Positions 7,368-16,144 of a stretch of DNA of 39,813 nucleotides are shown in pieces (position 1 is the first letter of the stretch; each line of letters begins with the position of its first letter). Source of the DNA: Cyanobacteria bacterium REEB67 (GTDB taxonomy: Bacteria; Cyanobacteriota; Vampirovibrionia; Obscuribacterales; Obscuribacteraceae); the NCBI GenBank assembly GCA_018971775.1, contig JAGXAB010000061.1, positions 1-39,813 of the forward strand, written 5' to 3'. Made by a program: the position numbers and the translations under genes. The notes under the pieces were generated by a model that worked only from the letters and a program-made list of their open reading frames with translations, made no database searches and had not been told where the DNA came from.

Positions 7368-8708
7368 TTGCTCCCCCAAAAAGACGCACTCTGGATAGCG
7401 CAGTTATTGAGACGGGCCGGCTTCGGAGCCTCTCCGAACGAATTGGCCCGCTATCAAAAGATTGGCTATGGCGCTACGCTCGATGAGCTTCTCCATCCAG
7501 AAAAAAACAGCAATGCAGTGCTCGAGAGTTTTCTGGCCAAACAAAAGTTTGATTTCAACAATCCCTACGCCATCAAAAAATGGTGGGCTTATCGGATGCT
7601 TTATACGGCCTGTCCCCTGCAGGAGAAACTGACCCTGTTCTGGCACGGGCACTTCGCTACGTCTTTGCAAAAGGTCGGCGATCCAAAAGCGATGCTCGAG
7701 CAAAACAAGCTCCTTCGCAGGCTCGCCTTTGGTAATTTTGAGACGCTTCTGCTCGGTGTTTCGAAAGATCCGGCGATGATTATCTATCTCGACAATCAAG
7801 AAAATCAAAAAGGTCGGCCGAACGAAAATTATGCCCGCGAGGTGATGGAACTTTTTACTCTCGGTATCGGTAATTACACCGAGACTGACATCAAAGAAGC
7901 GGCGCGCGCCTTTACCGGTTGGCATACCAACCAGAAGCGTACAGCTTTCGTTTTTGATGATAAAAATCACGATGATGGCGCGAAGAAGGTGCTCGGTCAG
8001 AGCGGCAATCTAAACGGCGATGATGTTGTGCATACGTTGGCCAGGTCACCGGCTACGGCTCGTTATCTGGCTAGAAAGTTGATCGGCTTTTTTGCCTATG
8101 AAAATCCTGACCAGGATTTTGTCGAGCGTGTTGCCTCGCAGTATGTGATCAACGGTTTTCAAATCCGGCCGATGCTGCAGGCGATTTTTAGCGACAAGAG
8201 TTTTTTTAGCAGTCGTGCTTACCACGCCAAGATCAAGAGTCCGCCTGATTTGGTTATTGGTGCGATTAAGACCCTCGGTATCCGCAATAGCGACATTGAT
8301 CTACCTGGAATTATCGCCGGTATGGGTCAAAATTTGTTCGAACCGCCCAGCGTTAAGGGCTGGGATGGTGGTAAAGCCTGGATTTCCACCGAATCGATGA
8401 TCGAGCGCTTTAATTTTGCTACAAAGATAAGCTCGCAAAAATTCGAGGAGCTGAAGCCTTTCATGCTGCCAAGCCAGCTTGTTTCGCAGCAGGGATTGAA
8501 GACGCCGCGGCAGACCGTAGACTATTTTTTAGAGATACTCGTCGATGGAGACGTACCGGACTACACTAGAGAGAGGCTGGTCAGATACATGGAGACTGAT
8601 TTTGATGGTAAAGCGACCCGAGGTGTAAAAACTGATCAGATCCTCGATGCCAAATTGCGCGGTCTGGTGCATTTGATCATGAGTCTGCCGACTTATCAGT
8701 TGGCCTGA
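7368..8708 (+). CDS. DUF1800 family protein
   Basis: The protein is 446 residues. It opens with AQLLRRAGFGASPNEL, the hallmark DUF1800 start, and continues with KLTLFWHGHF, GRPNENYAREVMELFTLGIGNYTE and AARAFTGW, all typical of the family. The biochemical role is unknown, but such genes almost always sit beside a DUF1501 gene, as here. An in-frame stop at 7359-7361 leaves the TTG at 7368 as the most upstream start. No signal peptide is visible and the Shine-Dalgarno is weak. The 225 bp upstream hold nothing notable. It heads a run of three same-strand genes. Confidence 0.88.
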   Translation: MLPQKDALWIAQLLRRAGFGASPNELARYQKIGYGATLDELLHPEKNSNAVLESFLAKQKFDFNNPYAIKKWWAYRMLYTACPLQEKLTLFWHGHFATSLQKVGDPKAMLEQNKLLRRLAFGNFETLLLGVSKDPAMIIYLDNQENQKGRPNENYAREVMELFTLGIGNYTETDIKEAARAFTGWHTNQKRTAFVFDDKNHDDGAKKVLGQSGNLNGDDVVHTLARSPATARYLARKLIGFFAYENPDQDFVERVASQYVINGFQIRPMLQAIFSDKSFFSSRAYHAKIKSPPDLVIGAIKTLGIRNSDIDLPGIIAGMGQNLFEPPSVKGWDGGKAWISTESMIERFNFATKISSQKFEELKPFMLPSQLVSQQGLKTPRQTVDYFLEILVDGDVPDYTRERLVRYMETDFDGKATRGVKTDQILDAKLRGLVHLIMSLPTYQLA

Positions 8709-8741
8709 CATCGTTGGCGTAAGAAAATAGAGGTCGAGTAT

Positions 8742-9998
8742 TTGAGCAAAATTTCCCGGCGCAAATTGTTTAAAACAGCTGCTCAGGCCGGTCTCTTTTA
8801 CCTTTCTGCCGAACAGCTTTTGACCTTTGCCGCCGGTGCTGCTGAGCTTGTCCTCGAGCCACCGCCGCGGACGCTTGTCGTGATCTGGCTAAATGGTGGA
8901 AACGACGGCTTGAATATGGTCGTGCCTTACGCTGACGGCGCCTATTACACGGCCCGGCCGAGCATTGCCATCAAACAGAGTGAAGCTCTTAAAGTCAATG
9001 AGAAGATCGGCCTCAATCCTAATATGCTCGGCCTATCTAAATTATTCAATGAAGGTCAAATGGCTATTTGCCAGGCTGTGGGTTATCCAAAAGCCAATCG
9101 TTCGCACTTTCATTCGCGTGATATCTGGGAGACGGCCGCACCGGATAGTTTTGTCGCGACAGGGTGGCTCGGCCGTATGCTCGATGATCTGGAAGGCAGC
9201 CGGACGAATAAAAAGGAGATTTGCGCTCGGAGCGTTTTACCGGCCGTCAATCTCGATCCCGTCTTGCCAAAATCGTTGGTCTCGCAATCTGTATCAGTGC
9301 CGACTGTGAACAACCTCGCTGATTTTGACTTTCGCACCGACCCAAAATTTGCCCTGGATCGCAATATTCAGATGTCGGCGCTCAATGACATTTATCAAAA
9401 CTTTTCGCTTGGTAGGCCCCATGTCGAGCTGTTGCGCGAAGCCGGCCTTGCCGCTAACAAGGCCTCGGATCGTTTGACAAAAATCGCACATGGCTACAAG
9501 GCCCAAGCAAATTATCCCGGCGGTGGACTGGGCGACGCTCTGCGTTTTGTTTCGCAAATGATCTGCGGCGGCGTCAATGCTCGTATTTACAATCTTTCGC
9601 TAGGCGGCTTTGACACTCATACGAATGAGAAAAATGGCCAGGGTAATCAGCTCAGGCAGCTTTCCGAAGCCATATCAGCGTTTCAGACCGACCTGGCCGC
9701 CCATCATCTGGACAAGCAGGTGCTTACCCTCGTCTATTCGGAATTTGGACGGAGGGTGGGTGAAAACGGTAGTCAGGGTACGGATCATGGAGCCGCGGCG
9801 CCGGTCTTTGTGATTGGCAAGGGTGTCAATGGTGGCGTATATGGTGAGCACGCCAGTCTCACAGTTCTGGACGAGGGGGATTTGAAATACGTTATCGATT
9901 TCAGGCAAATCTACGCCACGATTGCCAATCGCTGGTTTGGATTGGATGCCCATGATATCTTGGGTAAAAACTTCGAGGAGCTCAAATTTATCAGATGA
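8742..9998 (+). CDS. DUF1501 family protein, Tat-exported
   Basis: The 418-residue protein starts with a twin-arginine signal (SRRKLFKTAA at about 4-13, then a hydrophobic stretch), which implies export of a folded and probably metal-binding enzyme. VIWLNGGNDGLNMVVPY, GGFDTHTNEKNGQGNQL, YSEFGRRVGENGSQGTDHG and the C-terminal helix match DUF1501, a family with an alkaline-phosphatase/sulfatase-like fold. The start is TTG at 8742 with purine-rich AGAGGTCGAG before it. It follows DUF1800 by 33 bp and overlaps the next gene by four bases (ATGA), indicating translational coupling. Confidence 0.88.
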   Translation: MSKISRRKLFKTAAQAGLFYLSAEQLLTFAAGAAELVLEPPPRTLVVIWLNGGNDGLNMVVPYADGAYYTARPSIAIKQSEALKVNEKIGLNPNMLGLSKLFNEGQMAICQAVGYPKANRSHFHSRDIWETAAPDSFVATGWLGRMLDDLEGSRTNKKEICARSVLPAVNLDPVLPKSLVSQSVSVPTVNNLADFDFRTDPKFALDRNIQMSALNDIYQNFSLGRPHVELLREAGLAANKASDRLTKIAHGYKAQANYPGGGLGDALRFVSQMICGGVNARIYNLSLGGFDTHTNEKNGQGNQLRQLSEAISAFQTDLAAHHLDKQVLTLVYSEFGRRVGENGSQGTDHGAAAPVFVIGKGVNGGVYGEHASLTVLDEGDLKYVIDFRQIYATIANRWFGLDAHDILGKNFEELKFIR

Positions 9999-11389
9999 TT
10001 ATAGACAAAGACACCCTGGGTATTTTGTCCCGGGCGATCGAAAGGCTTGATCAGGGCTTTAGCAACCTGCCTGAGATAGCGGCCGGGCAGAATGATGCGG
10101 CACTGGCGGCAATGGAGCGCGTACTCCTCGAGGCGGCTGCGCGCATGCAAGACAATTATCCTTATATGCATCCATATTATGCCGGACAGATGCTTAAGCC
10201 ACCACATCCGGTGGCGCGTCTCGCCTATTCGTTGGCGCTCTTCATCAATCCGAACAACCATGCCCTCGACGGCGGTATAGCCAGCTCGGCTATGGAAAAA
10301 GAATGCGTTGCCGAAATCGCCAGAATGTTCGGCTTCGAAAGCCATCTCGGTCATTTGACGAGCGGCGGAACGATGGCCAATCTCGAGGCGATCTGGGTGG
10401 CTTCGCAGTTGCGACCGGGCAAGCTGATCGTCGCTTCCAAGCAAGCTCATTACACTCATTCTCGCATCACCGGTGTGCTGGGTGTGCCTTATGCCGGCGT
10501 CGAGGTGGATGATAAAGGCTGCATGGATCTGCAGCATCTGGAGCAATTGCTCATTCACGGTCAGGATGGTAAACAGGTCGGGACCGTTGTTGTTACGCTC
10601 GGGACGACCTCGATCGGTTCGGTAGATCCGCTGCCTGAGATTCTTGCCCTGCGTAAGAAATACGACTTTCGCATCCATATAGATAGTGCTTATGGAGGTT
10701 ATTTTAAGCTCGTCGATAATCTGGACGCGGATGCGGCGGCGGCCTATGCGGCTATCGATCAGGCTGATTCAATCGTCGTCGATCCGCATAAGCATGGCTT
10801 GCAACCCTACGGCTGTGGTTGCGTCATTTTCAAAGACCCGGCCTGCGGTGCTCTATATAAACATGATTCTCCCTATACATATTTTAGCTCAGATCAATTG
10901 CATCTTGGTGAAATCAGTCTGGAGTGCTCCCGGGCCGGCGCATCGGCGGTGGCGCTCTGGGCCACACAGCAGCTTTTGCCTCTGGTCCGGGGCGGTGAAT
11001 TTGCCCAGGGTCTGTCCAAATCGCGGCAGGCAGCCATCGCCTTTTACAAACGTCTGAGCGAAGACCGACGTTTCGTCGCTCCCTTGATGCCGCAACTGGA
11101 TATCGTTGTCTATGCGGTCAAGGCTCGCTCTGCCAGCACCTCATCTCGGCTGGCGAAAGAGGTGTTTGAAGCGGCTGCCGCCCAAAATCTGCATCTGGCT
11201 CTGGCTGGATTGCCGCGCTCGCTATTTGCGCGCAGTCAGTTTGAAGGAGGAGACTTCGATTGGGACCAGGAGAATATTACTTGTCTGCGCTCCTGTTTGA
11301 TGAAGCCGGAGCATCTCAGCTATCTTGATGAAGTCTGGCTATTATTGGGTAAGGCGACCGACCTCTGCCTTGCTGAAGTCAACGTATAA
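9995..11389 (+). CDS. PLP-dependent group II amino acid decarboxylase-like protein
   Basis: The 464-residue protein belongs to the aspartate aminotransferase fold-type I decarboxylases (aromatic-L-amino-acid/glutamate/tyrosine decarboxylase family). Visible features are LTSGGTMANLEA (121-132, phosphate binding), HIDSAYGG (228-235, Asp 230 pairing with the PLP ring nitrogen) and DPHKHG (263-268, Lys 266 as the Schiff-base lysine). The substrate cannot be read from sequence. Its ATG overlaps the DUF1501 stop (ATGA at 9995-9998), an unusual coupling of a cytoplasmic PLP enzyme to a Tat-exported protein. It is convergent with the flavin reductase-like gene. Confidence 0.88.
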   Translation: MIIDKDTLGILSRAIERLDQGFSNLPEIAAGQNDAALAAMERVLLEAAARMQDNYPYMHPYYAGQMLKPPHPVARLAYSLALFINPNNHALDGGIASSAMEKECVAEIARMFGFESHLGHLTSGGTMANLEAIWVASQLRPGKLIVASKQAHYTHSRITGVLGVPYAGVEVDDKGCMDLQHLEQLLIHGQDGKQVGTVVVTLGTTSIGSVDPLPEILALRKKYDFRIHIDSAYGGYFKLVDNLDADAAAAYAAIDQADSIVVDPHKHGLQPYGCGCVIFKDPACGALYKHDSPYTYFSSDQLHLGEISLECSRAGASAVALWATQQLLPLVRGGEFAQGLSKSRQAAIAFYKRLSEDRRFVAPLMPQLDIVVYAVKARSASTSSRLAKEVFEAAAAQNLHLALAGLPRSLFARSQFEGGDFDWDQENITCLRSCLMKPEHLSYLDEVWLLLGKATDLCLAEVNV

Positions 11390-11447
11390 GAAATTTTGCA
11401 ACCGTTATCGTCTTTTCTCTTCTCCGGATATCCCGGGCGGTCCGAAG

Positions 11448-12095
11448 CTAACCATCTTGTGGTCGCTCCAGCTGGAACATTGCTTCGCGCGTGGCGCGGG
11501 TGTACCAGCGCCCGCCCATTCGGGCCACGTAGTCGACCAGGGTGGGGTCGACATGCCCGTCGGTCATGATTGATTTGGCGATATGGAAGTAGACGACCTC
11601 ACCGATGACATAGTTAGCGGAACCTACGTCGGTGCCGTGGTGGACTATCTGAAAGAGTTTGCATTCCATGGCCATGAGCGATTCGGCGACATGGGCCGGG
11701 CGCACTTTTTTGGCCGGGGCCATGGTCAGACCGGTTTTGTCCCATTCACTAACCCCGTGCGGGTAGCGATAGGAGGCCTGATTCATTTGCTCCAGAATGT
11801 TATGGCTGACAACATTAATCGTATATTCGCCTGTTTCTTGAATATTGAGCAGGGTATCTTTCGGCTTTCCCGACACCTCGACATTGGGCGCAAAGGCGAC
11901 TGAAGGCGGGTTTGAACCCCCTCCCATGAAAAAGCTGAAGGGCGCGAGATTGGCTTCTCCCTCTTTTGACAGGGTTGAGACAAAGGCTATCGGCCGCGGC
12001 GCGACGCAATGAATAAGCAGGCGGTAGGCCTCGTTTGTTGGCATTTCTGCGACATCGAAGCGATAAAAATTTTCGTCTGAAATCTTTTCTGACAA
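11448..12095 (-). CDS. Flavin reductase-like domain protein (FMN-binding split barrel)
   Basis: A 215-residue cytoplasmic protein of the flavin reductase-like/DIM6-NTAB family, which binds FMN in a split beta-barrel. Motifs include CVAPRPIAFVSTLSKEGEANLAPFSFF in the first third, KDTLLNIQETGEYTINVVS, and a late GEVVYFHI. Relatives are flavin reductases or oxidoreductase partners of monooxygenases; no monooxygenase partner is nearby. The ATG at 12095 begins MSEKISDENFYRFD. The gene is convergent with the PLP decarboxylase and divergent from the XRE regulator. Confidence 0.85.
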   Translation of the reverse strand: MSEKISDENFYRFDVAEMPTNEAYRLLIHCVAPRPIAFVSTLSKEGEANLAPFSFFMGGGSNPPSVAFAPNVEVSGKPKDTLLNIQETGEYTINVVSHNILEQMNQASYRYPHGVSEWDKTGLTMAPAKKVRPAHVAESLMAMECKLFQIVHHGTDVGSANYVIGEVVYFHIAKSIMTDGHVDPTLVDYVARMGGRWYTRATREAMFQLERPQDG

Positions 12096-12451
12096 TTAAA
12101 TTCGTTCCTTTATTTGATTCTGGGATTTAGCGTGCCTGATTTGTCGATCGTTAACGACAATGGTCCCCTTTCTTTGTGGGTAGACACCCACTATTAAAAA
12201 CTCGGAAATCCTCTTGGAGTGGAGCTTTTGCGTTTTGGCTGCACTGATTGGTGGACTCGGCAAAAAAGGTCCCCGACAGGCGTAATCAGTCTATTGTTGG
12301 GCCATTTAAGAAACTTTGCATTCTTTTTGACTCTTATTTCACGTTCAATTTATATTGGAGGTGTTACGTTGTAATTGTTATGGTTCTCGTCCATTTTGAC
12401 CGCTGATAATAACTAAATGCGGTGCCCATGTGAAGGTGAAGGAACGATCAA
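12096..12451. other. Divergent intergenic region with promoter and hairpins
   Basis: This 356-bp region separates the flavin reductase-like gene from the xre gene. It contains a good promoter toward xre (12327-12356). It also holds the palindrome TCGTTAACGA (12148-12157) within a larger TTGTCG/CGACAA inverted pair (12141-12160), and the hairpin GTGGGT-AGAC-ACCCAC (12176-12191). The palindromes lie near the flavin reductase start and could be operators. I see no ORF. Confidence 0.5.
12327..12356 (+). promoter_or_regulatory. Sigma-70-type promoter for the xre gene
   Basis: TTGACT (12327-12332) and TATATT (12351-12356) are separated by 18 bp and match the consensus at 5/6 positions each. Predicted transcription start is near 12363, giving a leader of about 90 nt before the ATG at 12452. 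Confidence 0.6.
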
Positions 12452-12724
12452 ATGGTAGAAAACACAATCGAAAAAACCCTTGATTCGGAAACATTGTTGA
12501 CTGGTCTGTCTTACGTGATTAAGCAAATCAGAAAAGAAAAACAGCTGACCCAGGAGGATCTCTCCTGCGATGTTGGTCTGGCAAGAGGTTATCTCAGCGA
12601 CGTAGAATGTGGCGCTCGAAATTTCAGCATGAAAAATCTTGTAAAAATTGCTAACGGATTGGACGTTCGTCCCTCTGAATTGATCCGTTTGGCAGAAGAA
12701 CATATGAAGCGCAGAGCCGAGTAA
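12452..12724 (+). CDS. XRE-family helix-turn-helix transcriptional regulator
   Basis: A 90-residue protein that is almost entirely one Cro/C1-type HTH domain (about 20-80). KQLTQEDLSCDVGLARGYLSDVE covers helices 2 and 3, followed by NLVKIANGLDVRPSEL. It should bind DNA as a dimer; its target is unknown. AAGGA lies about ten nt before the ATG, and a consensus-like promoter lies 96 bp upstream. It carries no sensor domain, so it may be constitutive or respond to a partner. The divergent flavin reductase-like gene and the secreted gene downstream are possible targets. Confidence 0.9.
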   Translation: MVENTIEKTLDSETLLTGLSYVIKQIRKEKQLTQEDLSCDVGLARGYLSDVECGARNFSMKNLVKIANGLDVRPSELIRLAEEHMKRRAE

Positions 12725-12786
12725 GCTATTTGCTTCACCTCCAATTATGTTGGATTCGGGACAAAACAAGTGCTCAGGCAGGGACA

Positions 12787-12814
12787 GGGGTAGTACCATA
12801 TATGGTGCTGCCCC
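12787..12814 (+). terminator. Long hairpin after the xre gene
   Basis: A 28-base near-palindrome (GGGGTAGTACCATA pairing with TATGGTGCTGCCCC, two G-U wobbles as RNA) can fold as a 14-bp stem. It starts 62 bp after the xre stop. The following TCATTCTTT is only modestly T-rich, so termination is likely but not certain; it could also be an operator. Confidence 0.5.
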
Positions 12815-12910
12815 TCATTCTTTGGGCCACTGGCTTTGTTCAGGTTGACCTGTTAAATGCCAATATTTAGCGGGAATTATGAAAATGCGAACCAGAGGAT
12901 ATTTTTGATA

Positions 12911-13450
12911 ATGAAGATGGCCTATTTATCGGCGCTTGTATCGGTCGGCCTGTGTACCGGGAGCTGGGTCGGGGTCGAAGCCAAAACCGCTGAGGGTAAC
13001 AATACAGATTCGGGCAAGTCAGGCCCTTCACTGACTGATAAACCGGTCGGCGCAAAGACTACCGACGAGCTGATTCGCAAAATTGCCCAGGCCTACGATG
13101 CCCATGACAGTGCTGCCTATCTCAACGTTGTCAGAGCGCCGCTACGCGATCGTATGCAGATGGAGATACAGTTTGTGCGGGATGCCAGTCATGTCGTCCG
13201 TAATTTTAGATACGTTTCTGTCGCTCAGGAAGTGGCTCGCATGGGCTCGGCGCCTGGAGCCGACAGCATGGGCAAGGACAAAAGTGTTAACGGCGTAAAA
13301 TCGACCTATAGCCTGCCAGTGGTCGGTTACATCGATTTTGAGGTGAAAAGTAGTCCTGGGGCCAAGCCGGTAGTAGTCGGGGTGCCTGTCGGCCAGGGCG
13401 ATGGTAAATTCTTTCTGGTCACCCGTGTCAAGGCCACCGCCAGGCCATAG
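12911..13450 (+). CDS. Secreted protein of unknown function
   Basis: About 179 residues from ATG 12911 (MKMAYLSALVSVGLCTGSWVGVEA), a clean signal peptide. AGAGGA at 12894-12899 supports this start over the upstream ATG at 12857, which would put 18 polar residues before the signal. The mature part has an alpha-helical region (TTDELIRKIAQAYDAHDSAAYLNVV) and then a beta-rich half. The helical stretch resembles the start of NTF2-like/nuclear-transport-fold domains, but I do not recognise the family. It begins a run of secreted proteins that extends to 18377. Confidence 0.72.
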   Translation: MKMAYLSALVSVGLCTGSWVGVEAKTAEGNNTDSGKSGPSLTDKPVGAKTTDELIRKIAQAYDAHDSAAYLNVVRAPLRDRMQMEIQFVRDASHVVRNFRYVSVAQEVARMGSAPGADSMGKDKSVNGVKSTYSLPVVGYIDFEVKSSPGAKPVVVGVPVGQGDGKFFLVTRVKATARP

Positions 13451-13468
13451 ATTATTAGCTTTGGGGCG

Positions 13469-13483
13469 ACCGGAATTTCCGGT
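13469..13483. promoter_or_regulatory. Palindrome upstream of a secreted-protein gene
   Basis: ACCGGAATTTCCGGT is a near-perfect 15-bp palindrome 19 bp after the previous stop and 70 bp before the next start. It lies between a TTGGGG (13461-13466) and TACACT (13483-13488), a weak promoter pair with 16-bp spacing, so it could be an operator. A hairpin, GGCAAC/GTTGCC (13504-13525), follows just before the ribosome-binding site. Confidence 0.35.
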
Positions 13484-13552
13484 ACACTTATTAGCGCAGC
13501 TGTGGCAACGGGAAAAGATGTTGCCGCCATTAACTAACCGAGGAGACGACTT

Positions 13553-14104
13553 GTGAAAGTCAATATGTTTGTCAGACCGGCCCTAACCCTAGCGGCGACA
13601 GTAGCCGCTAGCGCTTTTACTTTTGGCGACACGCCGCGCGCAGAGGCCAAGGCCGGTGATAGCAGCCAGATCTCGGGCAAGTTGATTGGTCATCCCTTTT
13701 CGCTGGTCAAAGCAACGTGTGCCGGTACGACTATTACTCTCGATGGCGGAGATATCGTCAGTGGTGATCCGAGTAAAGGTCGCAACAAGATCGTGATTAG
13801 CTTCCCGGCTTCGCTTGGATTTTTCAATCAAACCTATCAGGTACCGTACAATGCCACCCGCGCATTGCTTGCAAAAAAGGGCGACGTTAAGGCGCCGACC
13901 ATCACTTATACCGGTCTCGACAAAAGCGGGGCGTTGGTTACGCGCACGGCCACCAATGGGTCAAAATCGGACGAGCTCGATTATGCGATGGAATTGCAAT
14001 TCAATGCGCGCACCAAAGCCGGCGATCCAAATGGCCATCTGAAGTTACAAATAGGCAGTGAACCGGTAACTGATCTTCGTGGCGACTTCGTAGCTGTTCA
14101 CTAA
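13553..14104 (+). CDS. Secreted protein of unknown function
   Basis: A 183-residue protein starting at GTG 13553, with AGGAG at 13541-13545 seven nt before it. Residues 1-33 are a signal peptide (hydrophobic ALTLAATVAASAFTF, then a likely AEA cleavage). The mature part is predicted to be beta-rich (KATCAGTTITLDGGDIV, NKIVISFPASLGF, APTITYTGLD, GHLKLQIGS), with one conserved-looking Cys. I do not recognise a family. Its position in a cluster of exported proteins suggests an envelope or extracellular role. Confidence 0.75.
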   Translation: MKVNMFVRPALTLAATVAASAFTFGDTPRAEAKAGDSSQISGKLIGHPFSLVKATCAGTTITLDGGDIVSGDPSKGRNKIVISFPASLGFFNQTYQVPYNATRALLAKKGDVKAPTITYTGLDKSGALVTRTATNGSKSDELDYAMELQFNARTKAGDPNGHLKLQIGSEPVTDLRGDFVAVH

Positions 14105-14162
14105 TAAAGTGGCGATTTGATAGACTACCTATGCCAGTACAATTTTAGGCAATCAGGTGTTT

Positions 14163-14879
14163 ATGAAAAAATCGCGTATTTCCTCGAGTCTTTTGACGTC
14201 GACATCAGTGGTCGCATTTATGTGCGCGGTTGCGGGCTCCGCCAGTCTGACTAGAGCCGATGCGGCCGATGATTTTGCCAAGGGCTGTGAGCTGTACAAC
14301 GCCAGGAAATACACCCAGGCCGAGCCGATTTTCAACGATACGGTGCGCAAATTTCCCAATTTTTGGCCCGGTCATTACTATCTAGCGCACACTCTTCTGG
14401 CCGAAGGCAAACGCGCCGCGGCTAAGGCCGAATACGAGGCTGTGCTTGGCTGTAAGCCGGCGGCGGGAGCCGATGTCGCCGGCGCCTGTCAAAAAGTGCT
14501 GGCCACGCTGGGCAGCGGGTCGGCAACCGGCAGCACTGGCAGTTCTTCGGCTTCCGCTACCGGTGGTGCTAGCGGCGCCGCCAAAGATGGCGAAGAGGAC
14601 GAAACTGGACCAGTCTTGAATGCCAACCAAAAGGCAAGTCTTGATCAGGTTGCTCGTTTGACCAAAGAAATGAATGCGAAGATGGATGCATTGCGTGCCG
14701 AAATGAAAGAAAAGCTGGCCGAGGGCGAAAATAATGCCAATACTTTTTATAGGTTTCCGGATGGTACGGTCAGGACTTCGATGACGCCAGAGCAGGAAGC
14801 GGCGATTCACAAGGAGTACGCTGACAAAATCCACCAGGTTCAGGAAGACTACAAGAATCGTATTTCGCACATTCACTAG
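14163..14879 (+). CDS. Secreted TPR-containing protein with coiled-coil C-terminus
   Basis: About 238 residues from ATG 14163 (MKKSRISS); a GTG at 14157 is an alternative. A signal peptide ends near SLTRADA. It is followed by one or two tetratricopeptide-like units (DFAKGCELYNARKYTQAEPIFNDTV, then FPNFWPGHYYLAHTLLAEGKRAAAKAEYEAVL). A low-complexity Ser/Gly/Ala linker (about 122-145) leads to an acidic, charged helical region (about 155-238) likely to form a coiled coil. It probably acts as an exported protein-interaction adaptor. The gene follows the previous one by 58 bp, compatible with an operon. Confidence 0.78.
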   Translation: MKKSRISSSLLTSTSVVAFMCAVAGSASLTRADAADDFAKGCELYNARKYTQAEPIFNDTVRKFPNFWPGHYYLAHTLLAEGKRAAAKAEYEAVLGCKPAAGADVAGACQKVLATLGSGSATGSTGSSSASATGGASGAAKDGEEDETGPVLNANQKASLDQVARLTKEMNAKMDALRAEMKEKLAEGENNANTFYRFPDGTVRTSMTPEQEAAIHKEYADKIHQVQEDYKNRISHIH

Positions 14880-15028
14880 GCCTGCACCCGGCAAGTCCAT
14901 TAAGAACCTGACATCAACGTGCTGTGCGTCACGGTGTCGGCTTTTCCCGGCATAGTCCGATGCTTGCTCTTGGAAAGTGAACAAAACTTCAGCCTATTGG
15001 CGCTTCGATCCTTTATCGTTGTTCGCTA

Positions 15029-16135
15029 ATGGACAATAAAAACATTGCTGTCAGGACTTTAAAAAAGGCCACAATCTTACTGGCCCTCTCGCTCAGTGCT
15101 CAGTTGCCTCTCTTAACGCCGCTTGCCGCCTTTGCCCAACAAGACGAAGCAGCCGGGCAAAACAGTGAGGCAGTACAGGCGAGAAAAGTCCCTGTCGCGG
15201 GCAAAGTGATGGCCGGCAACTTTGTTTCTCCTTTTGATATCCTCGCTTTGCCATCGGCCGTCCAGTTTCCGGTCGTCTTCGATACGGACATCGATAGTCG
15301 CAATGCACGTGAAGGTGACCTGGTCGAGGCTCATTTAAAGGAAGATCTGGTTTTTGATAATCGTCTGATTGCCGGCGCCGGTTCGGCGGTGATCGGTCAT
15401 ATCGGTCATTACGTGAAGAGTCGCAATATGGCGCAGGCGATGATTTCTGGTGATAAGCGTTTTCGCAAGAACAGTATTGTCAAAATAAATTTTGAAGAAA
15501 TCATCACTCCTGATTTTGAGCATATCAAAATCGAAGGTGTTCTCAGCAAGCAGAAGGTTATTTTTGGCGAGGGTGTAGAGCGCGAAGTCATAGTCGGCAA
15601 AGACGGCATTGTCGAAAAAGCGGAGCAGTCATTGAGCGAAGACACCATGGTCGGTGCTCAGGTCGTAAACTTCACCGTCAGTACTGGCTTGAGTCAACTG
15701 GGTAGTGTCGCTTCTTTTGGTGTATTGCCCGTGGTCATGGGTGCAATCGGAGCCGTCAATCCGTCCATCGTCACGATGAAGGCCGTAACCAAGGAAGACC
15801 GTCATCCCCGCCTGCGCGGAATGACTATGGGCGTGGTCAGCTCTTTACCGGGTGGACCGGTATTACAGTCGCTTGTTTATCATGGCTCCGAATTGAATAT
15901 AAAAAAGGGTGATGAACTCCTTGTCCAGGCCCATTCGCCCTATAATGATTTGACGACGATGACCCAGGTTTCTGCCAAGATCTCTCCGAAACGGGCAGCT
16001 GATGGCACGCTCGACCCGGATCTTGTTGGCCACCATTATTACCCGAAATATCAACCCAAATACATACCCAAAGCTGGAACGCGCGTGCTCGGTACCACCG
16101 GCAATAGCGAAGATCGTTTCGGCCTCTGGAAATAA
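15029..16135 (+). CDS. Secreted beta-rich protein of unknown function
   Basis: A 368-residue protein with an N-terminal signal peptide (KKATILLALSLSAQLPLLTPLAAFA, cleavage near 36). A segment with the rhythm GDLVEAHLKEDLVFDNRLIAGAGSAVIGHI recalls the beta-barrel of TrbI/VirB10-like and other envelope proteins, but the similarity is too slight for a call. A glycine-rich hydrophobic region (about 215-245, TGLSQLGSVASFGVLPVVMGAIGAV) could insert in a membrane. No clear Shine-Dalgarno precedes the ATG. Only nine bp separate its stop from that of the convergent gene at 16145. Confidence 0.75.
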   Translation: MDNKNIAVRTLKKATILLALSLSAQLPLLTPLAAFAQQDEAAGQNSEAVQARKVPVAGKVMAGNFVSPFDILALPSAVQFPVVFDTDIDSRNAREGDLVEAHLKEDLVFDNRLIAGAGSAVIGHIGHYVKSRNMAQAMISGDKRFRKNSIVKINFEEIITPDFEHIKIEGVLSKQKVIFGEGVEREVIVGKDGIVEKAEQSLSEDTMVGAQVVNFTVSTGLSQLGSVASFGVLPVVMGAIGAVNPSIVTMKAVTKEDRHPRLRGMTMGVVSSLPGGPVLQSLVYHGSELNIKKGDELLVQAHSPYNDLTTMTQVSAKISPKRAADGTLDPDLVGHHYYPKYQPKYIPKAGTRVLGTTGNSEDRFGLWK

Positions 16136-16144
16136 TTTGGCGAT

